Source: Acinetobacter schindleri CIP 107287 (GTDB lineage: Bacteria; Pseudomonadota; Gammaproteobacteria; Pseudomonadales; Moraxellaceae). Taken from it: a stretch of DNA of 64,000 nucleotides. Location of the stretch: positions 434,001-498,000 of the forward strand of contig NZ_KB849574.1 of NCBI RefSeq assembly GCF_000368625.1. Direction: 5' to 3'. The translations under genes and the position numbers were made by a program. Below are positions 45,549 to 55,697 of this stretch, in pieces; the first letter of the stretch is position 1; every line of letters starts with the position of its first letter. The notes under the pieces were generated by a model that saw nothing but the letters and a program-made list of their open reading frames with translations, was not told the origin of the DNA and searched no databases.

Positions 45549-46637
45549 TTATTTGTCTAAAGCTGCCTGACGCTTCTTGTACTGAATCGAGGCAATCACT
45601 GCCCAGACAATAAAGGCCACACCGATCAGACCGGTCACCAATTCTGGTACATGCAGGCCGGTTCCGCTGGCAATCATAATAAAAGCCAATGCACCGATGG
45701 CATAATGCGCACCATGTTCCAGATAGATATAGGCATCCAATGTGCCCTGCTCAACCAGGTAAATCGTCATTGAACGGACAAAGATCGCACCAATTGCCAG
45801 ACCGAGCATGATGATCACCACGTCTGAGGTAATCGCAAAGGCACCGATCACGCCATCAAAACTGAACGAGGCATCCAGGACTTCCAGATACAAGAATCCG
45901 CCGATACCAGCTTTCACCACGCCAGTAGGTACACCATTTTCATCATGACGAATTGCATTACCATTTTCATCCACTTCAGGTTCACCACCGAGCATATGAC
46001 TCAGCACCTGCACCCCGATATAAATCACGATGCCCCAGATCCCCGCCATAGTCACTGCCAGACGCTTAGCTTCATCGACATTGGCTGCCATAATTAACAA
46101 GGCTACCAGTGCGATAAAGACCGACATCGCCGGTACATTGGCCAGATTGGACAGACGGCGTTCCACCCGTCTGAACCAATGCGTGTCTTTTTCTTCATCC
46201 AAGAAGAAGTTCAGGAATACCATCAACAGGAAAGCACCACCAAAAGCAGCAATCTCAGGATGATGTGCCATTAAACGTGCTGAATATTCTTTCGGATCAT
46301 TCAGGGCCAGACGTACTACTTCCATAAAGCCCAGGTCTGCAGTCACTGCAACAATGACCACCGGGAAGATCAAACGCATCCCGAAGACTGCAATCAGAAT
46401 ACCGACTGTCAGGAACAGCATTTTCCAGAAATGATCCCAACCCCGTAGGACTGAGGCATTGACAACCGCGTTATCAAAGGACAACGACACTTCCATAATC
46501 GCCAGAATAGCGGTAATGGTCAGCGCTGTGAGCATGGTTTGCAGGCCTGCGTCAGGACCATGGGTATAACCCCAATACGCAGACAAACCAAGACACACGA
46601 TCGAAAATGCAATCGAGAAACCAAAATGTTTCAACAT
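45549..46637 (-). CDS. DUF475 family integral membrane protein
   Basis: This 362-residue protein has about nine transmembrane helices. It carries E-V-S-L-S-F-D-N-A-V-V-N-A and later D-A-S-F-S-F-D-G-V-I-G-A-F, two acidic signatures shared with TerC and related metal transporters. Export of manganese or another metal is plausible from that kinship but not shown. The start at 46637 is the first ATG; a TTG two codons earlier is unlikely. Confidence 0.82.
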   Translation of the reverse strand: MLKHFGFSIAFSIVCLGLSAYWGYTHGPDAGLQTMLTALTITAILAIMEVSLSFDNAVVNASVLRGWDHFWKMLFLTVGILIAVFGMRLIFPVVIVAVTADLGFMEVVRLALNDPKEYSARLMAHHPEIAAFGGAFLLMVFLNFFLDEEKDTHWFRRVERRLSNLANVPAMSVFIALVALLIMAANVDEAKRLAVTMAGIWGIVIYIGVQVLSHMLGGEPEVDENGNAIRHDENGVPTGVVKAGIGGFLYLEVLDASFSFDGVIGAFAITSDVVIIMLGLAIGAIFVRSMTIYLVEQGTLDAYIYLEHGAHYAIGALAFIMIASGTGLHVPELVTGLIGVAFIVWAVIASIQYKKRQAALDK

Positions 46638-46859
46638 ACACAACGACCTTGGATAAATTAAATAAATGTATGGCTGCGAGAGAGCAGCAATACGAATAGG
46701 AAAAGTTAAGCTAATTATGAAACTTTTAGCGCATAAACCAAAGCACTTCCTGAGCTGTTTTATCTTATTTTCTGTTTTTAAAATTTGCCGATCTTTTAAA
46801 CAGCCGGATCTTTGCTATAGTGCCGCATGGTTTAACTTGAACTGCGAAGGATTTTCAGC

Positions 46860-47528
46860 ATGAGTTTTTCACAAGAGGTATGGCAACGTAATCTCGGACT
46901 TTATCAGAAGACCCTGGCCCTGCCCTTTAATCAGCAACTGGCGCAAGGTACTTTAAGCCGCGAAGCCTTTAGTCATTATGTGATTCAGGATGCGCATTAT
47001 TTACTGGCCTATGGCCGTGCACTGGCCGTGTGTGCCGCCAAAGCTTTTGAAGCGGACGATGTAATTCAGTTTGCCGAGGCAGCCAAAATTGCGATTGTGG
47101 TGGAACGTAGCCTGCATGATGGCTTTATGCAGGATTTCGGCATTAGCAAAGAGCAGTTTGAAAATACCCCGCTGACTCTGGCGTGTCATCACTATACCTC
47201 TTATCTGACTTCGACCGCCTGGTCAGAAAGCTACCCGGTGGTGCTGGCCTCGTTGCTGCCTTGTTTCTGGATTTATGCCGAAGTTGGTAAAGATATTGTC
47301 GACAACTCTGCGCTGAATAATTCGTATCAGGCTTGGGTGAACACCTATTCAGGAGAAGAATTCCACACTGCGGTGCGGAATGTGATTGCGACCGTTGACC
47401 GTGTTGCGGCACGTGTCGATGCCGATACACTAGAAAAAATGCATACAGCCTATACCCATGCAGCGCGTCTGGAATGGTTGTTCTGGGACAGCGCATTTGA
47501 GCAACGCCAGTGGCCTGGTCTGGATTGA
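46860..47528 (+). CDS. tenA: TenA family thiaminase II / aminopyrimidine hydrolase
   Basis: TenA hydrolyses aminopyrimidine breakdown products of thiamine for salvage. The 222-residue all-helical protein has D44 (I-Q-D-A-H-Y) and the nucleophile C135 (L-L-P-C-F-W-I-Y), both at the positions known in Bacillus TenA, and a C-terminal Glu-rich helix (L-E-W-L-F-W-D) with the third active residue. AGGA is nine bases before the ATG. It stands alone, away from thiamine synthesis genes. Confidence 0.88.
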   Translation: MSFSQEVWQRNLGLYQKTLALPFNQQLAQGTLSREAFSHYVIQDAHYLLAYGRALAVCAAKAFEADDVIQFAEAAKIAIVVERSLHDGFMQDFGISKEQFENTPLTLACHHYTSYLTSTAWSESYPVVLASLLPCFWIYAEVGKDIVDNSALNNSYQAWVNTYSGEEFHTAVRNVIATVDRVAARVDADTLEKMHTAYTHAARLEWLFWDSAFEQRQWPGLD

Positions 47529-47873
47529 TACAAGCTGAATTCAGCCCTGTTCAATACGGGGCTTTTCATTTTTTCTACAAAATTCTAAATAGACACAATC
47601 ATCCTAATTTTTATCTTGGATCGATGCTCAGCAATTCTACGCACTCTGTGTTTTTTTACAGAGCTTAAATCCATGTTCAAATGCTTTTATTAAAAGCAGG
47701 ACCAAAAGTTTAATCGGAAAAAATACTTGATACATTTTTAACTTATTGCTTTGGTACTGATCTTTTGACCAATCACCGACATAACTTGACGTTTAAAATA
47801 CTTTTATTTGCACTTGAACATTTTTCATCCGGTATCATATAAGGGTTTTTGATGAATATTCTAGGATCATTGC
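47529..47873. other. Intergenic region upstream of uvrA
   Basis: The region holds the tenA terminator (47542-47566) and a possible uvrA promoter (TTGAAC with ATATAA 17 bp on, near 47815). Nothing else stands out. Confidence 0.5.
47542..47566 (+). terminator. Terminator of tenA
   Basis: AGCCCTG and CGGGGCT pair, followed by T-rich sequence. Confidence 0.65.
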
Positions 47874-50705
47874 ATGAGCCAAAGTCACATCCGTATTCGA
47901 GGCGCACGTACCCATAACCTGAAAAATGTGAACCTTGATATACCACGCGACAAGTTTGTGGTGATTACGGGACTGTCTGGTTCAGGTAAGTCCTCACTGG
48001 CATTCGATACCTTGTATGCCGAAGGTCAGCGCCGTTATGTCGAGTCATTGTCTGCCTATGCACGCCAGTTCCTGTCCCAGATGGAAAAACCGGAAGTCGA
48101 TTCGATAGAAGGCTTAAGTCCGGCCATTGCGATCGAGCAGAAGTCGACCAGCCACAACCCGCGTTCAACCGTGGGGACTATTACTGAAATTTATGACTAT
48201 CTGCGTCTGCTGTATGCTCGCGTCGGTACACCTTATTGTCCAGAACATGACCTGCCGATGGTCGCGCAAACTGTGAGTGAAATGGTGGATGCGGTAAAAG
48301 GCTTGGAAGAAGGTACTGGCTTAATGCTGTTGGCGCCTGTCGTACGTGAACGTAAGGGTGAATATTCCGCATTATTTGAACAGTTACAGAGCCAGGGTTT
48401 TGTACGCGCCCGCGTGGATGGCGAGATCATGGAAATTGATCCTCCGCCAGAACTGGATAAAAAGAAAAAGCATACCATTGAAGTGGTGGTTGACCGCTTT
48501 AAAGTGCGTGATGATCTGGGTAATCGTATTGCCGAAAGCTTTGAAACTGCACTTCGTCTGGGTGGCGATATTGCCATTGTCTCGCGGATGAAAGGCGAAC
48601 GGCCAGATCGTGTTTTCTCAGCCAAACATTCCTGCCCGAAATGTGATCGTGCGGTGGCGGAACTGGAACCACGTCTGTTCTCGTTCAACAATCCATTTGG
48701 TGCCTGCCCGGTTTGTGATGGCCTCGGTACGCGTAGCCATTTTAGTGCAGATAAACTGATTCCAAATCCTGAATTGAGTATCAGTCAAGGTGCAATCCGG
48801 GGTTGGGACCGTCAGCGTCCATATTATTACAGCATGATCGAAAAGGTCGCCAATCACTTTGGCTATTCGTTGGATACGCCATGGAATCAGCTCGAAGCCG
48901 ATGTTAAAAAGAAATTCCTCTATGGTACCGGTCGTGAAAAGATCGATCTGAGCTATATTGACGAACGCGGTCGCCGTCATAATCGTGTGATTGCTTTCGA
49001 AGGTGTACTGCCGCATTTAGAACGCCGTTATCGTGAAACTGAAAGCAATTATGTCCGTGATGATCTGGCACAGTACTTGTCCAATGCCGCCTGTGATGCC
49101 TGCGATGGTTCACGTCTGAATGAAATTTCACGTAATGTCAAAATTCTGGACAAGACCATTGCTGACATTACCCGCATGTCGATTGGTGATGCCGAAAGCT
49201 ACTATCAAGGTCTGAATCTTGAAGGTGCCCGCGGTGAAATTGCCGATAAGATTTTTAAGGAAATCCGTGAGCGTCTGCACTTCCTGGTGTCTGTTGGTTT
49301 AAATTACCTAAGTCTGTCCCGTTCAGCTGAAACTTTATCTGGTGGTGAAGCACAACGTATCCGTCTGGCTTCTCAGATCGGTGCCGGTCTGATGGGTGTC
49401 ATGTATGTGCTGGATGAACCCTCGATTGGCCTGCACCAGCGTGATAACGACCGTCTGCTACAAACCTTGGTACGTCTGCGTGATCTTGGTAATACAGTAT
49501 TGGTCGTTGAACATGATGAAGATGCGATTCGTGCCGCCGATCATATTATTGATATTGGTCCAGGTGCTGGCGTACATGGCGGTCATGTGATTGCCGAAGG
49601 AACCTATCAAGAACTTGCTGAACATGAAGATTCCCTGACTGGTAAATATCTGTCTGGCAAGCTGAAAATTGAAGTACCGAAAAAACGGATCCAACCACCA
49701 AAACCGGAAGAACAGATCAGGCTGATGGGTGCAGCAGGCCATAACCTGAAAAATGTCGACCTGACCATTCCATTAGGGGTGATGACCTGTGTCACGGGTG
49801 TATCAGGTTCAGGTAAATCGACGTTAATTAACCGCACCTTGTTGCCACTAGCAGCAACACAGCTCAATGATGCAACCACTCAAACTTCAGAGAAATTTGA
49901 TTCGATTGATGGTCTGCAATTCCTGGATAAAGTTGTAGATATTGATCAGAGTCCGATTGGACGTACACCACGTTCCAATCCAGCGACTTATACCGGTCTG
50001 TTTACTCCGATTCGTGAACTGTTTTCACAAACACAGGAAGCCAAAGCACGTGGTTATGCTGCTGGCCGTTTCTCGTTTAATGTGAAAGGTGGTCGCTGTG
50101 AAGCCTGCGAAGGCGACGGTATGATCAAGGTAGCAATGCACTTCCTGCCGGATATGTATGTACCGTGTGATGCCTGTCATGGCAAGCGTTATAACCGTGA
50201 AACGCTGGAAGTAAACTACAAAGGCAAGAACATTTCTGATGTACTGGAGATGACTGTTGAAGATGCCATGCATTTCTTCGATGCCATTCCAGTGATTCAC
50301 CGTCGATTGGAAACCTTGCATCAGGTTGGCTTAGGTTATATCCGTCTGGGTCAGTCTGCGACAACACTTTCTGGTGGTGAAGCACAGCGGGTGAAACTGG
50401 CACGTGAACTGGCAAAACGTGATACCGGCCAAACCCTGTATATTCTGGATGAACCGACGACTGGCCTGCATTTCCATGATATTGCCAAACTGCTGGATAT
50501 CCTGCATCAGCTCCGTGACAAGGGCAATACCATTGTGGTGATTGAGCATAACCTGGATGTGATTAAGACTGCGGACTGGATCGTGGACTTAGGTCCTGAA
50601 GGGGGTTCAGGTGGTGGTATGATTATCGCGGAAGGTACGCCTGAAGAAGTGGCAAAGAGTAAGACTTCGCATACCGCGCGGTTCTTAAAGCCGTTATTGA
50701 AATAA
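47874..50705 (+). CDS. uvrA: Excinuclease ABC subunit A
   Basis: UvrA finds DNA damage and loads UvrB. The 943-residue protein has two ABC ATPase units: Walker A G-L-S-G-S-G-K-S near residue 31 and G-V-S-G-S-G-K-S near 643, each with L-S-G-G-E-A-Q-R signatures. Two zinc-finger modules are visible (C-P-K-C ... C-P-V-C and C-E-A-C ... C-D-A-C). Length is normal. AGGA lies seven bases before the ATG. I see no LexA-type box; the genus lacks the usual LexA system. Confidence 0.98.
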   Translation: MSQSHIRIRGARTHNLKNVNLDIPRDKFVVITGLSGSGKSSLAFDTLYAEGQRRYVESLSAYARQFLSQMEKPEVDSIEGLSPAIAIEQKSTSHNPRSTVGTITEIYDYLRLLYARVGTPYCPEHDLPMVAQTVSEMVDAVKGLEEGTGLMLLAPVVRERKGEYSALFEQLQSQGFVRARVDGEIMEIDPPPELDKKKKHTIEVVVDRFKVRDDLGNRIAESFETALRLGGDIAIVSRMKGERPDRVFSAKHSCPKCDRAVAELEPRLFSFNNPFGACPVCDGLGTRSHFSADKLIPNPELSISQGAIRGWDRQRPYYYSMIEKVANHFGYSLDTPWNQLEADVKKKFLYGTGREKIDLSYIDERGRRHNRVIAFEGVLPHLERRYRETESNYVRDDLAQYLSNAACDACDGSRLNEISRNVKILDKTIADITRMSIGDAESYYQGLNLEGARGEIADKIFKEIRERLHFLVSVGLNYLSLSRSAETLSGGEAQRIRLASQIGAGLMGVMYVLDEPSIGLHQRDNDRLLQTLVRLRDLGNTVLVVEHDEDAIRAADHIIDIGPGAGVHGGHVIAEGTYQELAEHEDSLTGKYLSGKLKIEVPKKRIQPPKPEEQIRLMGAAGHNLKNVDLTIPLGVMTCVTGVSGSGKSTLINRTLLPLAATQLNDATTQTSEKFDSIDGLQFLDKVVDIDQSPIGRTPRSNPATYTGLFTPIRELFSQTQEAKARGYAAGRFSFNVKGGRCEACEGDGMIKVAMHFLPDMYVPCDACHGKRYNRETLEVNYKGKNISDVLEMTVEDAMHFFDAIPVIHRRLETLHQVGLGYIRLGQSATTLSGGEAQRVKLARELAKRDTGQTLYILDEPTTGLHFHDIAKLLDILHQLRDKGNTIVVIEHNLDVIKTADWIVDLGPEGGSGGGMIIAEGTPEEVAKSKTSHTARFLKPLLK

Positions 50706-50712
50706 GGAATCT

Positions 50713-50745
50713 TCCCTAGCCCCTCTTTTTAAAAGAGGGTTAGGG
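50713..50745. repeat. REP-like palindromic element behind uvrA
   Basis: CCCTA-x-CCCCTCTTTT and AAAAGAGGG-x-TAGGG form a long stem. It resembles the element at 22774-22834. It can also act as the uvrA terminator. Confidence 0.6.
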
Positions 50746-50848
50746 CGGATTCTAAAGAATTAGATTTTGCTAAAACGGTAATTTATTCATCGTTTTTTTA
50801 TTTTAAAAACATGGATATATAAAGTAAAAGACATTAAAAACATATGAA

Positions 50849-52552
50849 CTAAACCTCAGCCACTGCATTACGTCCTTGACCTTTAGCCACAAACAAAGCC
50901 TTATCCGCTTTGGTAAATAGGCTGATCCAAGACTGCGCACCTATCGCCACCCCCACACTGACCGAAACCTGAATCTGATCACCATTTTCACTTAAAATAT
51001 AAGCATCCTCTACTTCGCTTCGAATCTTATCGGCAATCTTACGGGCATTATCGAAGTCAATATTTTCAATCAGAACCAGAAATTCATCCCCGCCATAACG
51101 TACCAGTAAATCAGAAGTACGGACATTGTCCTTCAGGCACTGCGCCACAAACTGAATGACTTCATCTCCGACAATGTGTCCATACTGATCGTTCACCTGC
51201 TTAAAGTGATCAATATCAATAATCATCAAACACGTCTGACTAAACTGTGAAGGATGTGATTCCAGAAAACGGGTGTATTCCTCCAAGGCGAATCGATTCG
51301 CCAGTCCGGTTAAAGGATCGGAATGAGCAATATTTTTAAGCCTGAATTCTAAGGCATCACGTTGCTGCAACATCTGTTGCAACCTTTGAATGGCAGTAAA
51401 TAAGGATTCAGATTTAGTATGGGCATTCGATGATAAAGCTTTGGTATCACCATTTTCCGAAAGCGTAAACAGAATTTGACGCGCTTCAATCAGCGGCTGA
51501 AATACACTTTTACGTGCAAAAATCATCGTCGCAATTGCTGCTCCTACAGACACAAATGAAAGTAAAACTGTCCAGAGCAATTGCTGCAAATGAGAAGATT
51601 TTTCCCGCTCTGCAACCTGATTACTGTACTCAAGCAAATAGCTTTGCAGGTCAACAACGGTAGCAAATTTATCAACCATCGCATTGGTGAGTTCTGTTCC
51701 TGTCAAATGATAAGGAGCCTGCTGAATGCTCTCTTCCACCAGACTTGAAACGATTGGTAAGCCTTTTTGGATAAAGACCGTATCGACAGCATTATGCAAC
51801 CGGTTGAATTCTTCAGTCTTGTCCTCTTCTGGCTGCAATGTGCCGATTAAATCCCAAAGATAATGGATCCGATATTGGACTTGCATGGCACGGGTCAGGT
51901 TTGCCGCAGGAATCGGTTGGTCGAAAGTCACATAAGCCATGATTATAGAGGCGGCACGCCCTGCCTGATCCCTCAAGTCAGATAAAAATAAAATCTGAGA
52001 AATAAAATTATTTTGTGAGGTAGAGGTGGTATTAGAAGCAATTACTACTCCTTTTAGGATAGTACGACAACTGTCCCAGGCCTTAAACATTGCAGCAATC
52101 GCCTGATCAAGTGCTTGAGCATTACGCTGTTCCCAAGGAATTTTTGCATAACTATCGATCTGTAAACGTCCCTGCTCCAGACTTGGTCGAACCGCACTTT
52201 CCAAACGTTGACTTAAATGCGGGAAGCCCACTTGCTGTAATACTTTTGCTGTATGCTCGAACTGCTGATCTACTTCTTTACGGTAAATTTCGAGTTCTTG
52301 TTGTCGTTGGTGAATTTCTTCAGGCGTACTGGAAAGGACTTTATTGGCAGGAGCTCTTTCCTTGGAAATCTTATTGGCCAGAATGGCAACTTCTTGCAAG
52401 GCATGTAATTCGTCAGAAGTACGCACAGCCTTAAGGTAACTTTGAGTGCTATTCACAATGAGAGGAATGCAAATGAACAGCAGACATAGAATAATGACAG
52501 ACATTGCGCAATAAAGATGTTTACTGATTTGTTCAGAGCGCAGAGTATTCAT
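50849..52552 (-). CDS. Membrane-bound diguanylate cyclase
   Basis: The 567-residue protein has two transmembrane helices (about residues 14-34 and 330-350) flanking a helical periplasmic sensor region of the MCP-like type. A GGDEF domain covers residues 400-567. The active site R-Y-G-G-D-E-F is intact, and an inhibitory I-site R-T-S-D lies five residues upstream. It should make cyclic di-GMP in response to an unknown periplasmic signal. With the globin enzyme at 4079-5139 broken, it is the only apparently intact GGDEF protein in this window. Confidence 0.92.
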   Translation of the reverse strand: MNTLRSEQISKHLYCAMSVIILCLLFICIPLIVNSTQSYLKAVRTSDELHALQEVAILANKISKERAPANKVLSSTPEEIHQRQQELEIYRKEVDQQFEHTAKVLQQVGFPHLSQRLESAVRPSLEQGRLQIDSYAKIPWEQRNAQALDQAIAAMFKAWDSCRTILKGVVIASNTTSTSQNNFISQILFLSDLRDQAGRAASIIMAYVTFDQPIPAANLTRAMQVQYRIHYLWDLIGTLQPEEDKTEEFNRLHNAVDTVFIQKGLPIVSSLVEESIQQAPYHLTGTELTNAMVDKFATVVDLQSYLLEYSNQVAEREKSSHLQQLLWTVLLSFVSVGAAIATMIFARKSVFQPLIEARQILFTLSENGDTKALSSNAHTKSESLFTAIQRLQQMLQQRDALEFRLKNIAHSDPLTGLANRFALEEYTRFLESHPSQFSQTCLMIIDIDHFKQVNDQYGHIVGDEVIQFVAQCLKDNVRTSDLLVRYGGDEFLVLIENIDFDNARKIADKIRSEVEDAYILSENGDQIQVSVSVGVAIGAQSWISLFTKADKALFVAKGQGRNAVAEV

Positions 52553-52803
52553 TGTCTTAGCGTACGCCCTCAGACTAATAATAAAGTATTTGATTTATCT
52601 TAATTATTATACAAAAAATCCATTTCTTCAGAAAGAAAAAAATTCTTTATATTAACTGCTTTTATATAACTTTACTGAACTCAAAAGTCATATAGATATT
52701 AATTTATGTTCTTATATTTAAAGTAAAAATTTTTAATTTCAGCAAATAACCAGCAGATGTATCAAATAGTTTCAAAAAAAATTGAAATTCATATTGTTTA
52801 CTG

Positions 52804-52832
52804 TTTACACATGCAACAATTAAGTGCATAAT
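52804..52832 (+). promoter_or_regulatory. Sigma-70 promoter of a candidate RNA
   Basis: TTTACA (52804-52809) and CATAAT (52827-52832) are exactly 17 bp apart. Confidence 0.6.
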
Positions 52833-52839
52833 GCACCGC

Positions 52840-52937
52840 ATTAGGGCGAATTAAATTTTTCCTCAGCAGATATTTTAATTTACCCGCAAATTTTGGCTAA
52901 AAAACCCCAATTTTCATTGAAAATTGGGGTTTTTTTT
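52840..52937 (+). ncRNA. Candidate small RNA of about 98 nt
   Basis: The span runs from just after a good promoter to an intrinsic terminator (AAAACCCCAATTTT / AAAATTGGGGTTTT, 52901-52937). There is no ORF of note. It stands in the gap between the divergent diguanylate cyclase and porin genes, so it is not the 3' end of a gene. I do not recognise the RNA. Confidence 0.5.
52901..52937 (+). terminator. Orphan terminator
   Basis: A perfect 14-bp stem with a CATTG loop and a T run; no gene on either strand ends here. Confidence 0.85.
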
Positions 52938-53091
52938 ATCTATTTCATTTTTTATATAATATTTTACCAAAGGTAATGCACCATCGTAGTGCTTTAATTT
53001 CTTTTAAAATATACTTTAATTTGTTTAATATTTATACTTATTGATTAGTCTTTATCCCCTTCACTCATCTCTACTTAAGTTTCAGGCAAAA

Positions 53092-53122
53092 AAAAGCCCA
53101 ACCTTGGGGAAAGCTGGGCCGA
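53092..53122 (-). terminator. Minus-strand hairpin with T run
   Basis: GCCCAGC and GTTGGGC pair (one G-T) and are followed by eight T on the minus strand. No gene on that strand ends here. Confidence 0.45.
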
Positions 53123-53611
53123 TAAAACACAAAATTCGTGGAGAATCAGGTCAAATAAAGAATTTAAGTAAATACATCATCTAACTTGATGAATTAATTA
53201 TCGTAACTTTCATGTAAAATGTAAAGCATATTAAATTAGTTGGATTTAATATTTGTGTGTTTTTTACACAAAATCAGATTTAATTTAAATAAAAAATAAA
53301 TTTAATGAATTAGAAAAGAATTATTGAATCAATTAAATAAGTGATCTAGGCATTTTTAATCATTTATATGGAGAGGTTTGACTCTATAGAATTGGTTTTT
53401 CCAATTCTTATATACATTTGAATTAAATTAAACAATAACTCCCCTATTATAAATGTGAATTTTCACGTGTTTTATATTATTTCTTTTTATTTAGGTAATT
53501 ATTTGTTCTATCAGTATTTTTTTAAGACTAAGCAGTTGAATAATAAATTCACAATCTTTACAAAAACATAACAATTAGAAAATTCATATTTGTATGATTT
53601 TAAAAGATTTA

Positions 53612-53639
53612 TTGACTTAATAAATTGTTACAATACAAT
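53612..53639 (+). promoter_or_regulatory. Porin promoter
   Basis: TTGACT (53612) and TACAAT (53634) are 16 bp apart, 41 bp before the porin start. Confidence 0.6.
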
Positions 53640-53680
53640 TAACCCCTGTTTTACCTCCCTTTTGAAAAACGGTAATAATC

Positions 53681-54601
53681 ATGAAAAAACTAGGTTTAGC
53701 CACTGCTTTATTATTAGCGATGACCGGTGCTCAAGCATATCAATTTGAAGTTCAAGGTCAAGCAGAACACATTGACAATACTGCCAATGACAAAGACTTC
53801 ACTGGTGCTGTTCAAGGTACTTACTATCTCAAGGACGTTGATGCTTCTAAAGGTCCTTTAGCTGAAGCAGCATTCCTAAACCAAGCTTCTAACGTGTCTT
53901 TAGCTTATACATACGGTGAATACGATGTAGCGGCAGATACTCGAGTTTCAGAAGAAGGCGTAAACCAAACTTCTCATACTTTCGGTGCGAAAGGTGAAGC
54001 CTACATTCCAACTAAACTTGTTCCAGCATATGCAAGCGCTTCTTATAGCCATACTATTACTGACGGTAAAGATGGCCAAAAGAATGACAATGGCGATCGT
54101 TATGCATTAGAAGTGGGTGTATTACCTATTCCTAATTTCCTAGTTGCTGTAGGTTATACAAGTGTTGCTGACCAAGCTTCTCTTGATGCTTTCAATATCG
54201 TTTCTAATGGTGTTGCTAAAGCTGCTCTTGAGACTATGACTATCAATGAAGATCAAGATGCAATTACTGCACGTACTAAATACGTAGGTGCAATCGATGG
54301 CACAAATATGTCGATCGGCTTTGAATCTGGTTTAGTTTACGGTGAAGACACTGCTTATAACCTAGGTACAACGCTTTACCTCAACCCTAAACTAAGTGTT
54401 GGCGTTTCTTATATGGAATCTAGCTATGCAGGTTCTCCCGATAAAGCTTTAGGTGCGAACGTAAACTACTTCGTTACTCCAGCAGTATCTGTAGGTGCTA
54501 GCTACGTTAATGCTAACTACGAAACTAAAAATGCTAATCTGGATCAAGATGTTGCAACAGATACCCAAACTGTGGGCTTGAATGCTAAATTCCGTTTCTA
54601 A
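53681..54601 (+). CDS. Omp33-36-type outer membrane porin
   Basis: This 306-residue protein has a signal peptide ending near A-Q-A and a mature beta-barrel of alternating strands, closing with K-F-R-F, the C-terminal Phe that guides assembly by the BAM complex. The start (Y-Q-F-E-V-Q-G-Q-A-E) and the overall pattern match the Acinetobacter Omp33-36 (Omp34) water-channel porin, whose loss is linked to reduced carbapenem uptake in A. baumannii. The codon use fits high expression. A strong promoter and terminator flank it. Confidence 0.88.
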   Translation: MKKLGLATALLLAMTGAQAYQFEVQGQAEHIDNTANDKDFTGAVQGTYYLKDVDASKGPLAEAAFLNQASNVSLAYTYGEYDVAADTRVSEEGVNQTSHTFGAKGEAYIPTKLVPAYASASYSHTITDGKDGQKNDNGDRYALEVGVLPIPNFLVAVGYTSVADQASLDAFNIVSNGVAKAALETMTINEDQDAITARTKYVGAIDGTNMSIGFESGLVYGEDTAYNLGTTLYLNPKLSVGVSYMESSYAGSPDKALGANVNYFVTPAVSVGASYVNANYETKNANLDQDVATDTQTVGLNAKFRF

Positions 54602-54624
54602 TTTCTGATTAGATTCTGAATACA

Positions 54625-54654
54625 GAAAAAGGACACTTTATGTGTCCTTTTTTT
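54625..54654. terminator. Porin terminator, overlapping the convergent gene
   Basis: AAAAAGGACAC and GTGTCCTTTTTTT pair around TTTAT. It overlaps the last codons of the ion-channel gene. Confidence 0.85.
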
Positions 54655-55345
54655 CTTGCTCTGATTTTCTATGCGGTAAATGAGAAATATATTGCAGCCC
54701 CACCAGTCGAGAGACTATCAGTGCCAGATACATCACGCCAAAGAACATCTGGATCATGGTGAGCATTCTGGCAAATGGGCTCACTGGCATGGTATCCGCC
54801 AATCCTGTCGCGGACTGCACACTAAAACTCAAGAACAACAAATCTAACCAGGGCTGATAAGCTTGTAGATCTGGATCAGCAAAACTATAGGGAACCAATA
54901 ACTGACAGATACTATAAAGAAAAGCGAACCCCCAAGCCATCAAAGTAAAGGCTGCGCCTGCCGCAAATAATTCATCTTTGGTCAGGTAACGGTCATGAAA
55001 CATATAACGCAATAAACCATAGGATGCACTAAAATAAGCACATGCTTCAAAGGCATGGGCGGCAATTAAGACCCAGACTTGTTTCATCCCGAATAAAACC
55101 AATGATGAAAAAAATAGCGCACCAACAACGAAACTTAATCCCAGTAAGGTAAATACGGGAGTTTGACGAATGACCCGGGCGATCACCAGTAAAACCAACA
55201 CGCCTAGTACCCAAGTTGCAGCCCGATAAGGTGCGTATTCATAGCTCAGTACTGACAGGATCAGAATGATGAATTGCAGACAAAGCAGCCATGCGGAAGG
55301 CAGGCGCTTAAAGGTCGTCCAGCACATTAACAAAGCTTGCTTCAT
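54638..55345 (-). CDS. Ion-channel (Ion_trans_2-like) membrane protein
   Basis: This 235-residue protein has about six transmembrane helices. The last two flank a pore-loop-like segment (F-L-S-F-S-V-Q-S-A-T-G-L-A-D-T-M-P-V) in the position where potassium channels carry T-x-G-Y-G-D. The filter is changed to T-G-L-A-D, so K+ selectivity is doubtful. AAGGAT lies before the ATG. The charged C-terminus is short with no RCK domain. It is tail-to-tail with the porin gene. Confidence 0.7.
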   Translation of the reverse strand: MKQALLMCWTTFKRLPSAWLLCLQFIILILSVLSYEYAPYRAATWVLGVLVLLVIARVIRQTPVFTLLGLSFVVGALFFSSLVLFGMKQVWVLIAAHAFEACAYFSASYGLLRYMFHDRYLTKDELFAAGAAFTLMAWGFAFLYSICQLLVPYSFADPDLQAYQPWLDLLFLSFSVQSATGLADTMPVSPFARMLTMIQMFFGVMYLALIVSRLVGLQYISHLPHRKSEQEKKDT

Positions 55346-55697
55346 CTAATCCTTCTTCTTCATGACACTACAATCTGCAGTTTTATTGTTATCTGCTCAA
55401 ACTTAACATGTAATCATGTCATATGCAGAGCAGTGCTTTGTATCAAAATGATGTATTCATTTAAAAATATAAACAGTTAAATCAGATCTAATTTTTTAGT
55501 TTATTAATATAGAGTTTTACTTCATCCTTTTAGGAGCTAATCATCTATATTTTTATTAAAGAATAAATGAAATTTTTATTATTTATAAATAAGTTAAGGG
55601 ATCATATCCTTGTTAAATTTCAAGATAATCCGAATAAAAAAGGACACAATATGCATCCTTTTTTATTCGGTTTGTTAGGTTAATCAAACGACAGCAC
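55346..55697. other. AT-rich gap with a long hairpin
   Basis: No gene is seen. The right side holds the BCCT terminator; the rest is AT-rich without clear motifs. Confidence 0.5.
55630..55670 (-). terminator. Terminator of the BCCT gene
   Basis: CCGAATAAAAAAGGA and its exact reverse complement form a 15-bp stem around 11 bases. Confidence 0.75.

Larger units (their letters stand above)
52553..53680. other. Long AT-rich region upstream of the porin gene
   Basis: This 1.1-kb stretch has no credible ORF. It holds a promoter-terminator pair for a candidate RNA (52804-52937), a second hairpin with T run on the minus strand (53092-53122), and the porin promoter (53612-53639). Confidence 0.6.

Noticed and set aside
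47800..47873. SOS box before uvrA
   Set aside because: TTGAAC is present, but no paired inverted half-site was found, and Acinetobacter does not use the standard LexA box.
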